NCBI GenBank assembly: GCA_040002845.1
Contig: JBDUDR010000028.1
Span: 1 to 24,267 of the forward strand
Source of the DNA: JBDUDR01 sp040002845
GTDB lineage: Bacteria; Actinomycetota; Actinomycetes; Propionibacteriales; Nocardioidaceae
Length of the DNA: 24,267 nt
Direction of reading: 5' to 3'
The notes beneath the pieces are model-generated. The model was not told the origin of the DNA, ran no database searches, and was given only the letters and a program-made list of their open reading frames with translations. This document shows positions 8,255-15,463 of this stretch, in pieces (position 1 is the first letter of the stretch; each line of letters begins with the position of its first letter). A program made the translations under genes and the position numbers.

Positions 8255-10036
8255 TCAGATGATCTTGAGGTGCACGTTCCGACTCCCGGACACGACTTCG
8301 CTGACGACCTGGCTGTCGGTGGCTGTACTGCCGTCCTTGCCCCCCGTCTGCAGGATCGCCGTGAGCTCGTCGTTGCGTGGCGCGTTCGCGAGATTGGCCA
8401 GCAGCTCGTCGAACGACGACGCCTTCGGGCCGCGACCGAACGCACCACCTTGGACGTACAGCACTCCCGTCCCGGTCGCGGACTTGGGCAGCTTGACCGA
8501 GAGCAACACACGCTGGGAAGCTCCCGTCCCGCTGGTCGGAGCGAGGGTCACCCGCACCGGAATCTCGGAACCAGCCTTGACCTTGATGGCCGGGCGGGGC
8601 GACGTGATGGTGATCCAGTGTCCACCGACGTAGATCTCGAACTTGGCGATCTCGAGCGCGTGGAAACGCGGGTCGTATGTCGCGCGGTAGTTGATGTCGC
8701 TGATGCGCACGTGCTCGAACTTGTTGTGCAGGATCTGCGAGATCTGTCTGTACGACTCAAAGATCGACTCGAAGGAAATGTCGTAGCGGCTGGCGAACCG
8801 GTCCACCCGCGAGAAATCCCAGTCCGAACCGTTGTGGCGCGTGCCCTCGACGGTCCACCGGACCCGGGCGGAGCCGGAACCGATCTTGTCCAGGACGCGG
8901 TCGGCGTTTGACAGCAGGTGGATCGCTGACAGGTAGGGGATGTAGCGGCGAACGGTGATGACTGTCTCGCCGTCTCGCGAGTTGCCTTCAGTGGACTCCA
9001 CGTGCGAGGTCACGTCTGTCGACAAGGGGAACTTGCCCAGCCGGCCACGCAGGCCAGCGAGCCGGTCCTGCGTGATCTGACCCGACGGCGCCGACGGGTT
9101 GGCCACCTTGAACGACCCGAAGACGGTGTCGCGTTGGATGTAGAGGGCCTCCGCGCCGTGCATGGACAGCGTGCTCGCACCTGACCACAGCAGAGGGTGG
9201 CCAAAGGCCAACACCTCGTTGTCGCAGACGGCTGTCGCAGTGCCTATGCCGGCATACGTGATGTCGCCGTACGAGAGGGACGCGACGAGGTTGCCGCCGG
9301 CGACAATGGCGGTCTGCTGCGCGTTGCCGGAGGTGCCGGCTCCGACCACCACGGGTCGCTTGATGCCGAACCGGTCGGCGATCTTCTGCAGATGCCGGTT
9401 GGAGAGACCCGAGACACTGAACGGCATGGGAAGATGGCGGAAACCATCGCTTGCCTGCTGGCGGGTCAAGTGGCCCTGAGTAACCATCCGGTGCGCAAGA
9501 CGCTTGGGGATGGTGATCTGCCGGGCGGAGCGGGCAGTCTCGCGAGCTGTGGACCGTTGGCTCTGCAGCAGCTTCCGCATCTCTGCCCCGGGAGTCACAC
9601 CGGCCACGTCGCTTGGGCCGAAGGACAGGCCGTACGCGACGGCGCCGAGAAGCCGGCCGTCCTCGGTGTAGACCGGCGAACCCGACATGCCGGCCCACAC
9701 GCCCTTGTCGAGGCTACCGTCGGGGTAGGTGATCTGGGATCCCCTGAGCTGCACCATGATCAGGTCCAGGCCGGGCGCGATCCCGTCGTGCAGGACGCCG
9801 AGCACCTCACCGCCGAACTCCTCCGGCGTCGTACCGCTCGTCGTGGTCAGGCCGCTGATCGGCATGCCGGCAACGACATCGCCCACCGGGATCGCCGCCG
9901 GGCAGCTCGGATCTGCCGGAACGGACTGTGCCGGGACGACCGGCACAGTGGCGATGACCAAACCGGCGACTGCGGCGCCAGCCGCCGCTGCGCGTAGGCA
10001 GACCGATTTACGCACGTTTCCAGATAGCCATGACAT
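8255..10036 (-). CDS. Secreted S55 (SpoIVB-type) peptidase-domain protein
   Basis: The 593-residue product has a signal peptide (basic N-region with R9/K10 and R15, hydrophobic ~16-36, V-V-P-A then Q). Two blocks are characteristic of the SpoIVB S55 serine peptidase family. G-M-S-G-S-P-V-Y at 116-123 contains the presumed nucleophile Ser118, by analogy with the G-x-S-G-x-P of trypsin-like enzymes. The block I-G-T-A-T-A-V-C-D-N-E-V-L-A-F-G-H-P (264-281) contains a candidate His280 and Asp272. The remaining ~300 residues look like an all-beta extracellular region. The start at 10036 is chosen over the in-frame ATG at 10069 because Shine-Dalgarno GGAGGGGG (10043-10050) lies 6 nt upstream. The family is broad, and substrate and activity are unknown. 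No sporulation genes are nearby, so a SpoIVB-like role is not implied. Confidence 0.82.
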   Translation of the reverse strand: MSWLSGNVRKSVCLRAAAAGAAVAGLVIATVPVVPAQSVPADPSCPAAIPVGDVVAGMPISGLTTTSGTTPEEFGGEVLGVLHDGIAPGLDLIMVQLRGSQITYPDGSLDKGVWAGMSGSPVYTEDGRLLGAVAYGLSFGPSDVAGVTPGAEMRKLLQSQRSTARETARSARQITIPKRLAHRMVTQGHLTRQQASDGFRHLPMPFSVSGLSNRHLQKIADRFGIKRPVVVGAGTSGNAQQTAIVAGGNLVASLSYGDITYAGIGTATAVCDNEVLAFGHPLLWSGASTLSMHGAEALYIQRDTVFGSFKVANPSAPSGQITQDRLAGLRGRLGKFPLSTDVTSHVESTEGNSRDGETVITVRRYIPYLSAIHLLSNADRVLDKIGSGSARVRWTVEGTRHNGSDWDFSRVDRFASRYDISFESIFESYRQISQILHNKFEHVRISDINYRATYDPRFHALEIAKFEIYVGGHWITITSPRPAIKVKAGSEIPVRVTLAPTSGTGASQRVLLSVKLPKSATGTGVLYVQGGAFGRGPKASSFDELLANLANAPRNDELTAILQTGGKDGSTATDSQVVSEVVSGSRNVHLKII

Positions 10037-10118
10037 GTAATTCCCCCTCCGCGCAGCACCTGTTACCACACCCTATTCGCCCAGGCGGGAATATGACACC
10101 ATCGTTGTCGTTTCGATA

Positions 10119-10136
10119 CGTCACGACCTGGTGACG
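10119..10136. promoter_or_regulatory. Perfect palindrome, operator- or terminator-like
   Basis: CGTCAC (10119-10124) and GTGACG (10131-10136) are perfect inverted arms around a 6-nt centre. The site is 63 bp downstream of the HAD-gene stop and 82 bp upstream of the S55 gene start, both on the minus strand. It could be an operator for the S55 gene or a weak terminator for the proS-HAD transcript. No T-run follows. Confidence 0.3.
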
Positions 10137-10144
10137 CACCCCGT

Positions 10145-10200
10145 TCGGATGGCGCGCAATAAGTGTCGGATCGCGCGGAATAAGTGTCGGATCGGCGGGC
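10145..10200. repeat. 21-bp tandem direct repeat, about 2.6 copies
   Basis: Two adjacent 21-bp units (10145-10165 and 10166-10186) match at 19 of 21 positions. A third partial unit (10187-10200) shares the first 8 bases and runs up to the HAD stop codon. The shared core AATAAGTGTCGGATCG appears at 10158-10173 and 10179-10194. It lies between the HAD gene and the S55 gene. The period equals two helical turns, which would suit cooperative protein binding. It is too short and too few for a CRISPR array. Confidence 0.7.
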
Positions 10201-10892
10201 TACCAGTCGGCCAGCCTCGCCGGAAGGTCCGCCAATCGCTGGATCACGGCATCGGGTTCGCCCTCTGTGTGCCCGCTCTGATAGTCGGGGATCTGACTGT
10301 GGGGCAGCAAGACTGCGCGCATACCGGCCTGGCGAGCCCCGAAAATGTCGTCGAACGGGCGGTCGCCGACGAAGACGCAGGCAGACGGGTCGGTGACTCC
10401 CAGCCCGGCCATCGCGGCTGCGAAGGCTTGCCGCGACGGTTTGGTCCACTCGATCTCGCTGGTGAACACCGCGGCGTCGATGAGGTCCAGCACGCCGTCC
10501 CGGCGGAAGATCTCCTCATGCCACTTCCGGGGCCACACGGTGTTGGAGAGAACTCCGACCCGGATGCCACGGTCCCGCAGCTCCATCAGCAACGGCGTCA
10601 CGTCGGGATCCGTGAGTGTCGCCGGTTCCCAGAAGGCGCGGTACGCCGCGATCGCCTGATCTGTGGGCTGGACATTCGCCAGTGTGCATATCTCGGCGAA
10701 GGTGGCGCTGCGGTGGAGCTCCCGCGAGCGCGTCCACACCAGCTGGGCGGCATCGCACAACGCCCGTGTGACGGCCGCCGAGTCGTCGGGTGCCACCGCA
10801 GCCGCCAGGGTCGCCCACTCAGCGGTTGGTTCGATCGTCCGCCACGGCGTGAGCGTCCCACCCCAGTCGAAGATCACCGCCTCAACAGCCAC
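10200..10892 (-). CDS. HAD-superfamily hydrolase-like protein
   Basis: The 230-residue protein has the HAD motifs in order. Motif I is V-I-F-D-W-G-G-T-L-T, giving the nucleophile Asp near the N-terminus. Motif II is V-G-V-L-S-N-T. The motif III lysine is in W-T-K-P-S-R-Q-A-F. Motif IV is V-F-V-G-D-R-P-F-D-D-I-F-G-A. A helical cap lies between motifs I and II, as in subclass I enzymes. Position +2 of motif I is Gly rather than the usual Asp, which would weaken classical phosphatase acid-base catalysis; similar D-x-G-G-T proteins are common and mostly uncharacterised. The open frame reaches a GTG at 10904, but the Shine-Dalgarno GGGAGG (10904-10909) overlaps that codon. The GTG at 10890-10892 is preferred. 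The gene lies 29 bp downstream of proS and is probably co-transcribed. Confidence 0.85.
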   Translation of the reverse strand: MAVEAVIFDWGGTLTPWRTIEPTAEWATLAAAVAPDDSAAVTRALCDAAQLVWTRSRELHRSATFAEICTLANVQPTDQAIAAYRAFWEPATLTDPDVTPLLMELRDRGIRVGVLSNTVWPRKWHEEIFRRDGVLDLIDAAVFTSEIEWTKPSRQAFAAAMAGLGVTDPSACVFVGDRPFDDIFGARQAGMRAVLLPHSQIPDYQSGHTEGEPDAVIQRLADLPARLADW

Positions 10893-10921
10893 CGCCGCGC
10901 ACACCTCCCTCCAGCGACGGG

Positions 10922-12688
10922 CTATGCGGACGCAACGACGGCGCGCAGGTGCGCGACGACCTCGGCCAGCGGTACCTGGGCACGCTCGCCGGTCGCGCGG
11001 TCCTTGACCTCCACGACCCCATCGACCAAGCCCTTCCCGACCACGACGATGGTGGGAACGCCGACCAGCTCGGCGTCGGCGAACTTGACCCCCGGCGAGA
11101 CCTTCAGTCGATCGTCGTACAGCACCGAAAGGCCGGCTGCCTCGAGGTCGGCGACAAGAGCTTCGGCCACCTCGAAAACCGACACGTCCTTGCCCGTAGC
11201 AACCACGTACACGTCCGCCGGCGAGACCTCGCGCGGCCAGATGATGCCGAGCTCGTCGTGGGAGTTCTCCACGATCGCGGCGACGGCACGCGAGACACCC
11301 ACGCCGTACGACCCCATGGTCACCGTGACCAGCTTGCCGTTCTGGTCGAGCACCCTGAGGTCGAGCGCCTCCGCATACTTGCTGCCGAGCTGGAAGATGT
11401 GCCCCATCTCGATGCCACGTGCCGACTCCAGAGGATTGCCGCAGACCGGACAGGGGTCACCGTCGCGTACCTCGGCCGCCTCGATCCAGCCGTCCCCGGT
11501 GAAGTCGCGGCCCGCCACCAGGTCGAGCACGTGCCTGCCCGGCTCATCCGCGCCGGTAACCCAGCGGGTCCCGGACACGACCCGCGGGTCCAGCAGGTAA
11601 CGGATGCCGGACGGGTGGTCGACGCCGAGCGCCCCGGGACCGAGGTAGCCCTTCGCCAGCGTTTGATGCCTGGTGAACTCCGCATCGTCGAAGGCGGCGA
11701 TCTCCGCCGGCTCGACCTGAGCCCCCAGCCGCTTCTGGTCCACCTCACGGTCGCCGGGGATGCCGATGGCCAGCGGTTCGCGCCTGCCATCGGGGTGGAC
11801 CACCATCACCAGGACGTTCTTCAGCGTGTCACCGGCATGCCAGGGCCGGTCCGACCGCGGGAACTTGTTGTTGAGATGGTCGACCAGCGTCTCGATGGTG
11901 GGGGTGTCGGGCGTGTCCTCCACGTGTGCCGCCGGCACGTCGACGTACGGGATCGCTGCCGGCACCGGCACTCGCACCGCCTCGACATTGGCTGCGTAGT
12001 CGCAGTTGGTGCAGCGGACGTAGGTGTCCTCGCCGTTCTCGGCGGTGGCCAGGAACTCCTCGCTGGCGGATCCACCCATCGCCCCGGACATGGCCGCGAC
12101 GATCACGTAGTCGAGCCCGAGCCGGTCGAAGATCTTGATGTACGCGTCGCGGTGCGCGAAGTAGGAGGTCTTGAAGGACTGCTCGTCGACGTCGAACGAG
12201 TACGAGTCCTTCATCACGAACTCGCGACCGCGCAGGATGCCCGCCCGCGGCCTGGGCTCGTCGCGATACTTGGTCTGGATCTGGTAGAGCGAGAGCGGCA
12301 GGTCTTTGTACGACGAGTACAGGTCCTTCACCAATAGGGTGAACAGCTCCTCATGGGTTGGGCCCAGGAGGTACTCGGCGCCCTTGCGGTCCTCGAGCCG
12401 GAAGATGTTGTCGCCGTACTCGGTCCATCGTCCGGTCGCCTCGAACGGCTCACGGGGTATGAGCGCCGGGAAATGGACCTCCTGGGCCCCGATCGCATCC
12501 ATCTCCTCGCGCACGATCCGCTCGACGTTGCGCAGAACCCGATAGCCAAGGGGCAGCCAGGAGTAGATTCCCGGCGCCGTCCTGCGGATGTAGCCCGCCC
12601 GAACGAGCAGCCGGTGACTGGGGACCTCGGCGTCTGCCGGATCCTCGCGCAGGGTGCGAAGGAACAGCGTCGACATCCGAAGTGCCAC
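10922..12688 (-). CDS. proS: Prolyl-tRNA synthetase (class II, bacterial type with editing domain)
   Basis: Charges tRNA-Pro with proline. The 588 residues are standard for the long bacterial ProS. Class II motif 1 is around residues 45-72 (L-P-L-G-Y-R-V-L-R-N-V). Motif 2 is around 141-165 (Y-R-D-E-P-R-P-R-A-G-I-L-R-G-R-E-F). Motif 3 contains M-G-S-Y-G-V-G-V-S-R. Between motifs 2 and 3 sits a ~180-residue YbaK-like insertion (about 240-400), the post-transfer editing domain that removes misacylated Ala. It is flanked by C-x-x-C pairs (C226/C229 and C-P-V-C). The C-terminal ~100 residues are the anticodon-binding domain. The start is GTG at 12688 with AGGAG 6 nt upstream; an ATG four codons later is less well placed. 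The gene is 122 bp downstream of the membrane-protein gene. Confidence 0.97.
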   Translation of the reverse strand: MALRMSTLFLRTLREDPADAEVPSHRLLVRAGYIRRTAPGIYSWLPLGYRVLRNVERIVREEMDAIGAQEVHFPALIPREPFEATGRWTEYGDNIFRLEDRKGAEYLLGPTHEELFTLLVKDLYSSYKDLPLSLYQIQTKYRDEPRPRAGILRGREFVMKDSYSFDVDEQSFKTSYFAHRDAYIKIFDRLGLDYVIVAAMSGAMGGSASEEFLATAENGEDTYVRCTNCDYAANVEAVRVPVPAAIPYVDVPAAHVEDTPDTPTIETLVDHLNNKFPRSDRPWHAGDTLKNVLVMVVHPDGRREPLAIGIPGDREVDQKRLGAQVEPAEIAAFDDAEFTRHQTLAKGYLGPGALGVDHPSGIRYLLDPRVVSGTRWVTGADEPGRHVLDLVAGRDFTGDGWIEAAEVRDGDPCPVCGNPLESARGIEMGHIFQLGSKYAEALDLRVLDQNGKLVTVTMGSYGVGVSRAVAAIVENSHDELGIIWPREVSPADVYVVATGKDVSVFEVAEALVADLEAAGLSVLYDDRLKVSPGVKFADAELVGVPTIVVVGKGLVDGVVEVKDRATGERAQVPLAEVVAHLRAVVASA

Positions 12689-12810
12689 CAGAAACTCCTA
12701 GCTAAGGGAACGGCCGGGCCGCGAGTGCGAACACCGGGTAGCCGCTGAGGATATCTGCTCAGATGGGCCCGTTCGACCGAGATTCTGTCCCCGGTCGCGA
12801 CGATCCATGG

Positions 12811-13341
12811 TCAGCCGCCGATCTTCCACTCGCCACCCACCTTGATCAGGCGGACGGTGGCCGTCTCCTTGCCGTTCGTGTCACTTCGGGTGGTGACCCT
12901 CACGGTGGCCCTGCTTCCGGTCTGCGTCATGGTCACGAGATCGACGATCGTGAAGCTCTCGCCGGGATACGGCTGCCAGCTGTCACAAAACGACTTCGGA
13001 GCGGACTTCGCCTTCGGGTCGCCCAGCTCCTGGCGTGCCGACGTGGACATGAGATCCCAGCCGGCTTGGCAGTCTCCATCGGCATAGGAGTTGACGAATG
13101 CCTCGGCGGTCTCGCGCGGGGTGCGGTCGTTGAGGAGCAAGAACGCGCCGCCGCCGATCACGCCGAGCACGACCAACACGGCCAGCCCGGCCAGCAACCA
13201 GATGACCGCCTTGCCGCCAGCCTGTCGCGGCGGTGAGGCCGGGTAACCGGACGGCTGTCCGTAGGGCGGGACCGGCTGGCCGGACGGCGCCTGAGGCTGA
13301 GCCGGCCAGGGCTGGCCGTAGGGCGGAGGCAGCGTCGTCAT
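12811..13341 (-). CDS. Membrane-anchored protein with small extracellular domain (DUF4878/NTF2-like)
   Basis: The 176-residue protein has three parts. A Pro/Gln/Tyr/Gly-rich cytoplasmic N-terminus (1-40) carries repeats of the P-P-Y-G-Q-P type. One membrane helix spans about 44-70. An extracytoplasmic domain of ~105 residues starts T-P-R-E-T-A-E-A-F-V-N-S-Y-A-D-G-D-C and ends in a K-V-G-G-E-W-K-I strand. That start and end pattern is typical of NTF2/SnoaL-like DUF4878 domains of actinobacterial envelope proteins. Cys91 and Cys119 could form a disulfide. The ATG overlaps the stop of the upstream capA-like gene by 4 bp (ATGA), so the two are translationally coupled. Function unknown. Confidence 0.8.
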   Translation of the reverse strand: MTTLPPPYGQPWPAQPQAPSGQPVPPYGQPSGYPASPPRQAGGKAVIWLLAGLAVLVVLGVIGGGAFLLLNDRTPRETAEAFVNSYADGDCQAGWDLMSTSARQELGDPKAKSAPKSFCDSWQPYPGESFTIVDLVTMTQTGSRATVRVTTRSDTNGKETATVRLIKVGGEWKIGG

Positions 13342-14543
13342 CGGCCCATCACCAATCCGTCCGCGCGTGCGTGGAGCAGGTTGACGTCGTCCTTGATGCG
13401 AGCCAGCGCCGCGCGCATCTGTGCTTTCTCATCTTCGCTGATGTCCGGGTCGTTCAGTTTCTCTGGAATGTTGAGCCAGCGCATCTGGGGATCGGCTGGG
13501 TCGTAGCCGGAGATGAAGGTCGGGATGAACTCTGTCTTCGTCACGTCAAACCGGCCACTGGGCCGCTCTGTGAAGGTGAACCTGGCGGTGATGCCCTCCC
13601 AGACACCGATCATGTCGGTCTCCTGCTGGGCTATCGCGTTCCCCAGTCCGTAGGCGACCCAGGTGCCGTGGATGCGGTCGAACGGCTGCACGACGTGAGC
13701 GTGATGCCCATAGATCAGGTCGATGTCATCGTCCTTGGCGAGCTGGCCGGCGATGTCGGTCTGGTAGGCGCTGGGGTCGTGAACGTACTCGTCGCCCCAA
13801 TGCAGCGCGACGATCACCACCTGCGCGCCCTCCTGCCGGGCCAGCCGTGCACGCTGCTCGATGGTCTGGACATCGATGATGGGCACTGACCACGGCTCGT
13901 CAGCGGGAATCGGGATCCCGTTGGTGCCGTACGTCTCCGAGATCAACGCCACCCGGACCCCATCGGCGTCCAGCATCAGCGGCTGCTTGGAGTCCGCCTC
14001 GGTGGCAGCGCTGCCGGCATGTGCAAGCCCACCGGCGTCGAGCAGCCGCAACGTACGCTGCAAGCCGTCGAACCCTTGGTCGAGGGTGTGGTTCGACGCC
14101 GTGGTGCAGGCGTCGTAGCCTTCCCAGACCAGGGCGGGGACGATGGCCGGCGGCACCGCGAACACCGGGTAGCCGGAAAACGGCCCGCCCTTGGCGCCGA
14201 GTGGGGTTTCCAGATGACAGATCGCCAGATCGGCCCCCGAGATGTCCGGACGCATGTCAGCCAGGATGCGCCGAAAGTCCATGCCCTCTCGGCCTTCCAG
14301 CCGGGCATCGTTGCTGGCGGTAGCCCACAGACCCTCGTGCAACAGCACATCGCCGGACATCACGACCGTGAAGGTGCGCGGACCGCTGGTGCTTGTGGTG
14401 GCACTCGGGCCTTCCGACGAGGATTCGCCGGAAGGCGTAGGGGTGTCGCCGTCGACGTTGGACGATCCAGTGGCACACGCCGCCAGGCCGACGACCAGCA
14501 CCGTGCAGGCGGCTGCGGAAACCCCCCGCATCACCGATGTCAT
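13338..14543 (-). CDS. CapA/PgsA-family lipoprotein (metallophosphatase fold)
   Basis: The 401-residue protein has a lipoprotein signal (hydrophobic 8-22, lipobox L-A-A-C with Cys23) and a Ser/Thr/Pro/Glu-rich spacer to about residue 55. A CapA-type domain (PGA_cap) follows, with V-M-S-G-D-V-L-L-H, C-H-L-E-T-P-L, A-S-N-H-T-L-D-Q-G, A-L-H-W-G-D-E-Y and G-H-H-A-H-V-V-Q-P. These Asp/Asn/His motifs are those of calcineurin-like metallophosphatases. Relatives take part in poly-gamma-glutamate capsule synthesis in Bacillus, but single CapA-like lipoproteins are widespread without pgsBC, which is absent here, so that function is not implied. The ATG at 14543 is chosen over the GTG at 14558 because GAGGA lies 4-5 nt upstream. 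The gene is translationally coupled to the downstream membrane-protein gene. Confidence 0.88.
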   Translation of the reverse strand: MTSVMRGVSAAACTVLVVGLAACATGSSNVDGDTPTPSGESSSEGPSATTSTSGPRTFTVVMSGDVLLHEGLWATASNDARLEGREGMDFRRILADMRPDISGADLAICHLETPLGAKGGPFSGYPVFAVPPAIVPALVWEGYDACTTASNHTLDQGFDGLQRTLRLLDAGGLAHAGSAATEADSKQPLMLDADGVRVALISETYGTNGIPIPADEPWSVPIIDVQTIEQRARLARQEGAQVVIVALHWGDEYVHDPSAYQTDIAGQLAKDDDIDLIYGHHAHVVQPFDRIHGTWVAYGLGNAIAQQETDMIGVWEGITARFTFTERPSGRFDVTKTEFIPTFISGYDPADPQMRWLNIPEKLNDPDISEDEKAQMRAALARIKDDVNLLHARADGLVMGR

Positions 14544-14574
14544 CTTGTCCTCGATCACCCAATGTCATCGCAAC

Positions 14575-14600
14575 GCCGTCAGGGGCCGCCCAGCGACGGC
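14575..14600. terminator. Possible terminator hairpin after the GNAT gene
   Basis: GCCGTC (14575-14580) and GACGGC (14595-14600) pair perfectly around a GC-rich 14-nt loop, in the 73-bp gap between the GNAT stop and the CapA-like start. No U-run is seen, so this is a weak call. Confidence 0.25.
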
Positions 14601-14616
14601 CGGTTCGAGCAGGTGG

Positions 14617-15462
14617 TCAGAAGAGTACGGTGTTGAACCGCGCGACCTCACAGAAACCCACTCGCTGGTAGGCCCGTCGAGCCGACTGGTTGTGTTCGTT
14701 GACGTACAGCGTCACGACTGGCGCGACGTGGCGCAGGGCGTAATCGACAACAGCGGCCATTCCGGGCGCGGCCAGGCCACGGCCGCGAAACTTCGGGTTC
14801 ACCCAGACTCCTTGCACCTGACAGGCACTCGGCGTCACGGCCCCGATCTCGGCCTTGAACACCACCTGGTCGTGCTCGATCCGGGCCAGCGCAAGCTCGC
14901 GCTCGACAAGTTGGCGGACGCCCGACTCGTACTGCCCCCGGCCACCGGCTGCCTCGGGCGACACCCCGACCTCTTCGGTGAACATCGCCACGGCCGCCGG
15001 GTAGAGGATGTCGATCTGGTCCTTGCGGACCGGACGCACGGCGGGGTCGGCCGCGACCAGCGGTGGCCGGTCGATCTTCATGAACGGCTGCCCTTCGCGG
15101 ACCAGGCGGGCGGGGCCCCACTGCCACCGAAGCCGTCTCCACAGCTCCGCCACCTGGTCGCTCAGCCCGACGATGGACGAGCAGCTGCGGCCCTTGGTCG
15201 CCGCCCGGGTTGCGAAGGTGTCCAGGGCATCGGGGTCCGCGTTGACAGGTACCAGGTTTGCTCCAGCGTGGCAGAGGGCGCGCAGGTGTCCATCTGACGA
15301 GTACCCCCAGACCTCACCACCGAGCCAGTGCGGGTTGAGCTTCGTCTGACGGGCGCGGTATTCGACGAAGACATTGCAGACCGGGTCCGCAGACAGGAGT
15401 GCGAGCACTTCGGGTAGGTCGTCAGGACCGAGCACTCGCAGACCGCTCTTGGTCCTCAGCAT
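14617..15462 (-). CDS. GNAT-family N-acetyltransferase with DUF4081 N-terminal domain
   Basis: The 281-residue protein has an N-terminal DUF4081-like region (about 1-115, with L-G-P-D-D-L-P-E-V-L and D-P-V-C-N-V-F-V) and a C-terminal GNAT fold. The acetyl-CoA-binding motif A is V-W-V-N-P-K-F-R-G-R-G-L-A (219-231). The closing block is T-L-Y-V-N-E-H-N-Q-S-A-R-R-A-Y-Q-R-V-G-F (251-270). The acceptor substrate is unknown. A homologue of this two-domain type normally follows ispG directly in actinobacteria (for example the mycobacterial Rv2868c-Rv2867c pair). Here it is separated from ispG by the MFS gene and the DUF4037 gene. The ATG lies 1 bp after the MFS stop, so the two are in one transcript. 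Confidence 0.9.
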   Translation of the reverse strand: MLRTKSGLRVLGPDDLPEVLALLSADPVCNVFVEYRARQTKLNPHWLGGEVWGYSSDGHLRALCHAGANLVPVNADPDALDTFATRAATKGRSCSSIVGLSDQVAELWRRLRWQWGPARLVREGQPFMKIDRPPLVAADPAVRPVRKDQIDILYPAAVAMFTEEVGVSPEAAGGRGQYESGVRQLVERELALARIEHDQVVFKAEIGAVTPSACQVQGVWVNPKFRGRGLAAPGMAAVVDYALRHVAPVVTLYVNEHNQSARRAYQRVGFCEVARFNTVLF

Positions 15463-15463
15463 G

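Noticed and set aside
10145..10200. Possible CRISPR array
   Set aside because: The units are adjacent 21-bp tandem copies without unique spacers, and no cas genes are present.
13338..14543. Poly-gamma-glutamate capsule locus
   Set aside because: Only a CapA-like protein is present; no PgsB/CapB ligase or PgsC homologue is in the window.
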